From JAKFWI01 sp035549875 (GTDB taxonomy: Bacteria > Pseudomonadota > Alphaproteobacteria > Caulobacterales > Aquidulcibacteraceae): 10,548 nucleotides of DNA. Positions 7,266 through 10,548 of this stretch are shown here, one piece after another. The translations under genes and the position numbers were made by a program. Position 1 is the stretch's first letter, and every line of letters begins with the position of its first letter. The notes below the pieces were generated by a model. The model did not search any database. It had not been told where the DNA came from and was given only the letters and a program-made list of their open reading frames with translations. The DNA lies in NCBI GenBank assembly GCA_035549875.1, contig DASZPV010000050.1, forward strand, positions 1 to 10,548. The letters are read 5' to 3'.

Positions 7266-8057
7266 TTAAAGCCGTGATGAGAAATACGGCTTCAGTCTGC
7301 GAAAAAACTGCAATCCCGCTGTGAACACGATCACGCCGAGCACTGCAACATAGCACAGCCGCCAGAGATCAGGCGCCGCCCCGTTCAGGATTGGCTGGCG
7401 ATAGGAATCGGCCAGGATAAATACCGGGTTGAAATAGGAAATGGCCTGCCCCGTCGGTGGAAACGAGGTAATCGGGAAGAACACGGGTGAAAGAAACAGG
7501 ATCATCATCAGGATGTTCGGAAGGATCATAAGCGTGTCTCGGACGAAAACGGTTATGCCGCTGAGGAATAGGCCGATGCCGCTGACCAGGACGATCTGGA
7601 CGAATGCGACCAGCGGCAGGAACAGCCATGCCGGACTGACCGAGGCCCCGCTCAGCACGATCAGCACGATCAGGTAGCCAAAAGATACCGTGAGCGGGAT
7701 CAGTCCCATCATCGCCCCGACCATGGGCAGCAATTCCGATTTGAAGGCGATATTCTTGATGATGCCGGCGCTGCCGATGACGGAACCCGCGCCGCTGACG
7801 AGGCCCTCATTGATCGCCAGCCACGGCCCATAGCCGCTGATCAGCCAAATCAGATAGGAATAGGTCGAATTGGACCCCGGCAGGCGCTGCGGGAACACCA
7901 CGGTGAAGACAAACGAAAAGATGCTGAGCATCATTACCGGGTTCAGGATCGCCCAGACCCGGCCAAGTTGAGACCCCAGGAAACGATCGCGAATCGTCAT
8001 TGCCAGCAACGTGAAGAACATCTGGCGATCGCGCGTGTCGAACCCGGTAAGCGTCAT
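7266..8057 (-). CDS. wzm: ABC-2 type polysaccharide exporter permease (Wzm-like)
   Basis: This 263-residue membrane protein has about six hydrophobic segments, near residues 34-56, 66-84, 111-135, 142-167, 175-196 and 232-252, after a cytoplasmic amphipathic N-terminus containing IRDRFLGSQLGRVWAILNP. That N-terminal pattern, the FVRDTLMILPNILM stretch and the NPVFILADSYRQPIL segment are characteristic of the Wzm/KpsM/TagG family (ABC2_membrane). Length is normal for the family. Such permeases form a dimeric inner-membrane channel that exports finished, lipid-linked polysaccharide, driven by a Wzt-type ATPase. The start ATG overlaps the stop of the ATPase gene at 8054-9283 as ATGA, and GAGG lies seven bases upstream. 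The gene symbol is by family resemblance; O-antigen, capsule or another glycan cannot be distinguished. Confidence 0.92.
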   Translation of the reverse strand: MTLTGFDTRDRQMFFTLLAMTIRDRFLGSQLGRVWAILNPVMMLSIFSFVFTVVFPQRLPGSNSTYSYLIWLISGYGPWLAINEGLVSGAGSVIGSAGIIKNIAFKSELLPMVGAMMGLIPLTVSFGYLIVLIVLSGASVSPAWLFLPLVAFVQIVLVSGIGLFLSGITVFVRDTLMILPNILMMILFLSPVFFPITSFPPTGQAISYFNPVFILADSYRQPILNGAAPDLWRLCYVAVLGVIVFTAGLQFFRRLKPYFSSRL

Positions 8058-9283
8058 ATGCCAACCTCGATAGCCGCTATGCCGAGCGGCAAGATGCGCG
8101 GCGGATAAAACAACATGGGCGCTCCGCCAATCTGGGGATCGCGATCAATCACCTGAAATGCGGTCGAGCGGCCCGCCAGGGCGCGGTCGCCGTCGCAGAG
8201 CATGACATCGACCCGATAAAGATTCACGCCGAGCAGGAAAGGCTCGAATGCCACGCTGAGCGAGAACGCGCCGGCGCGCGCCGTTGCGCCCTTCCCTGAA
8301 AGGCGCTCCTCCCACAGGATTTCCCCATCCACGCGGGTAACCCGCAAGATCAGATCGGGCGCCGCAAGATCGGCCGCGAAGGCGCCGCTTATGCTGAAGG
8401 ATGCGTTCTGCCGCGCCTGCAGCATCGTGCGCTTCTCTCCCGCCTCGCCGCCCTTCACGTCGAGCGCGTCGATCCGGTTTTCGCCGGCGCTCTGGGGCAG
8501 GCCGAGCGAATCCTCGAACTTGCGCATCATCTCGGCTTCGTCAGCAGCCACCTGTCGGGCTTCATAGGCTTTCACGACGGCTTCCGGCGCGCCATCCATG
8601 ACGATCTTGCCGCCCTCGACCCAGATGCAGCGGTTGCAGAAATTGATCACGCTGGCCAAATCGTGAGAGACCAGCAACAGAATCCGCCCGGAATCGGCAA
8701 GCGCCTTCATCCGCGCGGCGGCCTTGCCGACGAAGCTCGGATCGCCCACGGCGAGCACTTCGTCGATGATTAGGATTTCCGGCTGCACGAAGGAGATGGT
8801 CGCGAAAGCTAGGCGCGCTTTCATGCCGGTAGAATAGGTGCGCACCGGCCGGTCGATAAACTCGCCCAGTTCGGTGAAGGCGATCGCCTCTTCAATCACC
8901 GCGTCAACGTCCTGGCGCGTCATGCCCTGCACGGCGCCTTCGAGATAGAAATTATCCCGCCCGCTTACATCTTCGCGCAGGCCCGCGCCGACGGTGAGGA
9001 TCGCATTGACGCGGCCTTTGATGTCGATCGTTCCGGACGTCGGGGCATTCACGCCAGTGATCATCTGCAGCAGCGTGGATTTGCCCGCGCCGTTGGGGCC
9101 GATGATGCCGAGCCGATCGCCGTCAGTCATGTCCAGCGAGATCCCGGCGACGGCCTCGATCGTGCGCTTGACCTTGCGCTGCTCGACCTTCCCGCGCAGC
9201 GCCTCGCCGAGCGTCACGGGCCCGCCGTCGTCATGGACGACGTAAGTCTTGCGCACGTCGCGCAGATGGATGCTGCACGTCAT
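8054..9283 (-). CDS. wzt: ABC exporter ATPase with C-terminal glycan-binding-like domain (Wzt-like)
   Basis: This 409-residue protein starts at ATG 9283; an in-frame TTG at 9301 is less likely because the ATG forms an ATGA overlap with the preceding stop. The nucleotide-binding domain (about 1-240) has Walker A GPNGAGKST (62-70), signature YSTGMKARL (150-158), Walker B ILIIDE (170-175) followed by VLAVGD, and the H-loop histidine H207 in LVSHD. All key residues for ATP hydrolysis are present. After a linker rich in charged residues (about 240-285), residues 290-400 form a beta-rich domain with FSISGAFAADL and VNLYRVDVMLC strands, like the Wzt_C carbohydrate-binding domain that recognises the finished glycan in O9a-type systems. 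It is coupled to the permease gene directly downstream, so it is the most natural partner of that permease. Confidence 0.9.
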   Translation of the reverse strand: MTCSIHLRDVRKTYVVHDDGGPVTLGEALRGKVEQRKVKRTIEAVAGISLDMTDGDRLGIIGPNGAGKSTLLQMITGVNAPTSGTIDIKGRVNAILTVGAGLREDVSGRDNFYLEGAVQGMTRQDVDAVIEEAIAFTELGEFIDRPVRTYSTGMKARLAFATISFVQPEILIIDEVLAVGDPSFVGKAAARMKALADSGRILLLVSHDLASVINFCNRCIWVEGGKIVMDGAPEAVVKAYEARQVAADEAEMMRKFEDSLGLPQSAGENRIDALDVKGGEAGEKRTMLQARQNASFSISGAFAADLAAPDLILRVTRVDGEILWEERLSGKGATARAGAFSLSVAFEPFLLGVNLYRVDVMLCDGDRALAGRSTAFQVIDRDPQIGGAPMLFYPPRILPLGIAAIEVGI

Positions 9284-10488
9284 GGCTGCGAAAACATCCA
9301 ACGCGCGGGGAGAGCATAGGCTGCGCCCGGCTCGCCCTCGACGATCAGCGGCACGCCGGAGCCGTTGAGCCAGCCGAACCCGTCAAGCGCGATGCGCGGC
9401 TCCTTGGGGCCGCGTATCTGAACCAGGGTGACGTTAAGCACATATTCTCCCGGCGCCAGCGGTGTGGCGTCGAGCCGGATGTTGGCCCGGGCGCGGCCGG
9501 GCGCGTCGCCGATAAGCTGCGGCGCGCGGGACATGATCACGGTTTCCCATCCCGTGCCTGGCCGCAGGCGTTCGATCGCCGCGACGGCGTGAACCGGTCC
9601 GGCCCGCTCTATTTCGATATCGAGCGGAAGCTCAAACGGTTCGCCGGCGCGCATCAGCAGAGGGCCCTCAGGGCGCCGCACAAGTCGTGCGATCCCGTGC
9701 TGGTATGGTTCGGCGAGGTCTTTTCCATAAAGATAACGGCGCACGACGAGTTCCGGGGGCCCGCTATAGGCAAAGCGGCCTTTCTCCAGGATGTGCGCCT
9801 CGCTGCAAACCTTGAGGATCGTCGTCCAGTCGTGCGTGACGAGTACGCCGGAGGCGCCGCGCGCAAGCCGCGCTTTAATCCGCCGCATGCACTTGGCCTG
9901 GAAGTACCGGTCGCCGACGGCTAGTACCTCATCGATCAGATAAACATCGTAGAAGCCAGCCGTCGCCACCGCGAAAAACAGCCTGCCAGCCATACCAGTA
10001 GAATAACTCTGCACGCGGTCGTCAATGCGCTCGCCCAACTCGCAGAATTCGACCGCGTCTTCCAATAGGGCGATGCGTTCGCGCCCCGAAACGCCGCGCA
10101 GCTCCAACATCCGCTCGATGTATTGGCGCCCCGTGAGAAACGCATTGCCGGCCACGCCAAGTTCGTAGATCGCGCCAAGGCTGCCGCGCACGTGGATTTC
10201 TCCGGAGTCCGGCGCATAAATGCCGCCGAGCGTGCGCAACAGCGTGGTTTTGCCCGCGCCGTTAAGGCCGAGTATGCCGACGAACTGACCTTTCGGTGCG
10301 CGCAGCGTGATATCGCGCAGCGCCTCGAATTTTTCGACGCCGCGCGCGCCGCCGAACGCGATGCGAAACGCATCGCCCTCGTCGATCAAAAGGAAGGATT
10401 TGCTTACGCCCTCGGCCGAAACGGCGATCCCGCGCGCCTTGCGCCCCTGGCCCGCGCGGTCCCCGACAGCCGGCTCCACTTGCGCCAA
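9280..10488 (-). CDS. Second ABC exporter ATPase with C-terminal beta domain (Wzt/KpsT-like)
   Basis: This 402-residue protein probably starts with TTG at 10488, with GAGG ten bases upstream; GTG at 10479 is the only nearby alternative, and an in-frame TAA lies at 10515-10513. Residues 1-20 precede the conserved domain and are unremarkable. The ATPase domain has Walker A GLNGAGKTT (74-82), signature YSTGMAGRL (162-170), Walker B VYLIDE (182-187), VLAVGD after it and H219 in VTHD, so it looks active. Residues about 270-390 are a beta-rich extension ending in ALPARWMFSQP, comparable in position to the Wzt_C-like domain of the next gene. The two ATPases are paralogous but well diverged, so this is not a recent duplication. 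They may form a heterodimer on the single permease, or this one may serve a permease encoded beyond the window. Its stop overlaps the next start as ATGA. Confidence 0.85.
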   Translation of the reverse strand: MAQVEPAVGDRAGQGRKARGIAVSAEGVSKSFLLIDEGDAFRIAFGGARGVEKFEALRDITLRAPKGQFVGILGLNGAGKTTLLRTLGGIYAPDSGEIHVRGSLGAIYELGVAGNAFLTGRQYIERMLELRGVSGRERIALLEDAVEFCELGERIDDRVQSYSTGMAGRLFFAVATAGFYDVYLIDEVLAVGDRYFQAKCMRRIKARLARGASGVLVTHDWTTILKVCSEAHILEKGRFAYSGPPELVVRRYLYGKDLAEPYQHGIARLVRRPEGPLLMRAGEPFELPLDIEIERAGPVHAVAAIERLRPGTGWETVIMSRAPQLIGDAPGRARANIRLDATPLAPGEYVLNVTLVQIRGPKEPRIALDGFGWLNGSGVPLIVEGEPGAAYALPARWMFSQP

Positions 10489-10548
10489 AGAACTAAAGCC
10501 TCGCCTAAGCCGTTACGCGCCTGGCTGGCGCTTCCCCGGCGCATTTAA
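10489..10548. other. Short stretch upstream of the first ATPase gene, no feature recognised
   Basis: These 60 bases carry the GAGG Shine-Dalgarno of the first ATPase gene (10499-10502) and an in-frame minus-strand TAA at 10515-10513. I see no convincing promoter boxes, hairpin or operator. The operon may begin here or continue from further genes outside the window. Confidence 0.4.

Noticed and set aside
9284..9301. TTG start giving a 6-residue longer Wzt-like ATPase
   Set aside because: The ATG at 9283 forms a standard ATGA stop-start overlap, as seen at two other junctions of this operon.
10380..10544. Small minus-strand frame starting with ATG at 10544 and overlapping the start of the first ATPase gene
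   Set aside because: It is about 50 codons, Arg/Ala-rich, without a visible ribosome site in the window, and overlaps the ATPase coding region out of frame.
10123..10548. Plus-strand open frame of 141 residues ending exactly at the window edge
   Set aside because: It is antisense to the first ATPase gene, whose Walker A region it covers, and its sequence is low-complexity Ala/Arg-rich with no family resemblance.

Overview
The window looks like part of a surface-polysaccharide locus of a GC-rich, probably alphaproteobacterial, Gram-negative bacterium. That placement is inferred from base composition, codon use and protein character; there is no rRNA or other taxonomic marker here. It is almost entirely coding. 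Eight genes lie head to tail on the minus strand (read from 10488 down to 183), with overlaps or gaps of at most 29 bases, so they are very likely one operon. A ninth gene, the end of an asparagine synthetase-like gene, enters from the left on the plus strand and meets the operon tail to tail with an 11-base overlap.

In transcription order the operon contains three blocks. First is an ABC-2 type glycan exporter: two different Wzt-like ATPases (10488-9280 and 9283-8054), each with its own C-terminal extension, and one Wzm-like permease (8057-7266). Second is a class I SAM methyltransferase (7246-6407). Third is a glycan-building and glycan-modifying block: a glycosyltransferase-like protein (6398-4809), a large protein resembling a polysaccharide deacetylase (4779-2566), an AAC(3)-family N-acyltransferase (2569-1730) and a second glycosyltransferase-like protein (1715-183) that is clearly paralogous to the first.

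The layout suggests assembly and tailoring of a glycan in the cytoplasm, followed by export through a Wzm/Wzt-type transporter. The adjacent deacetylase-like and N-acyltransferase-like genes could exchange the acyl group on an amino sugar. The methyltransferase next to Wzt proteins with C-terminal domains recalls systems in which a methylated chain end is the export signal. The exact glycan cannot be read from the sequence.

The most unusual points are the two Wzt-like ATPases for one visible permease, the paralogous glycosyltransferase pair that encloses the deacetylase/acyltransferase pair, and five exact-length 11-residue repeats near the C-terminus of the last protein. I see no tRNA, rRNA, CRISPR array or insertion sequence, and no gene-free stretch longer than about 60 bases.
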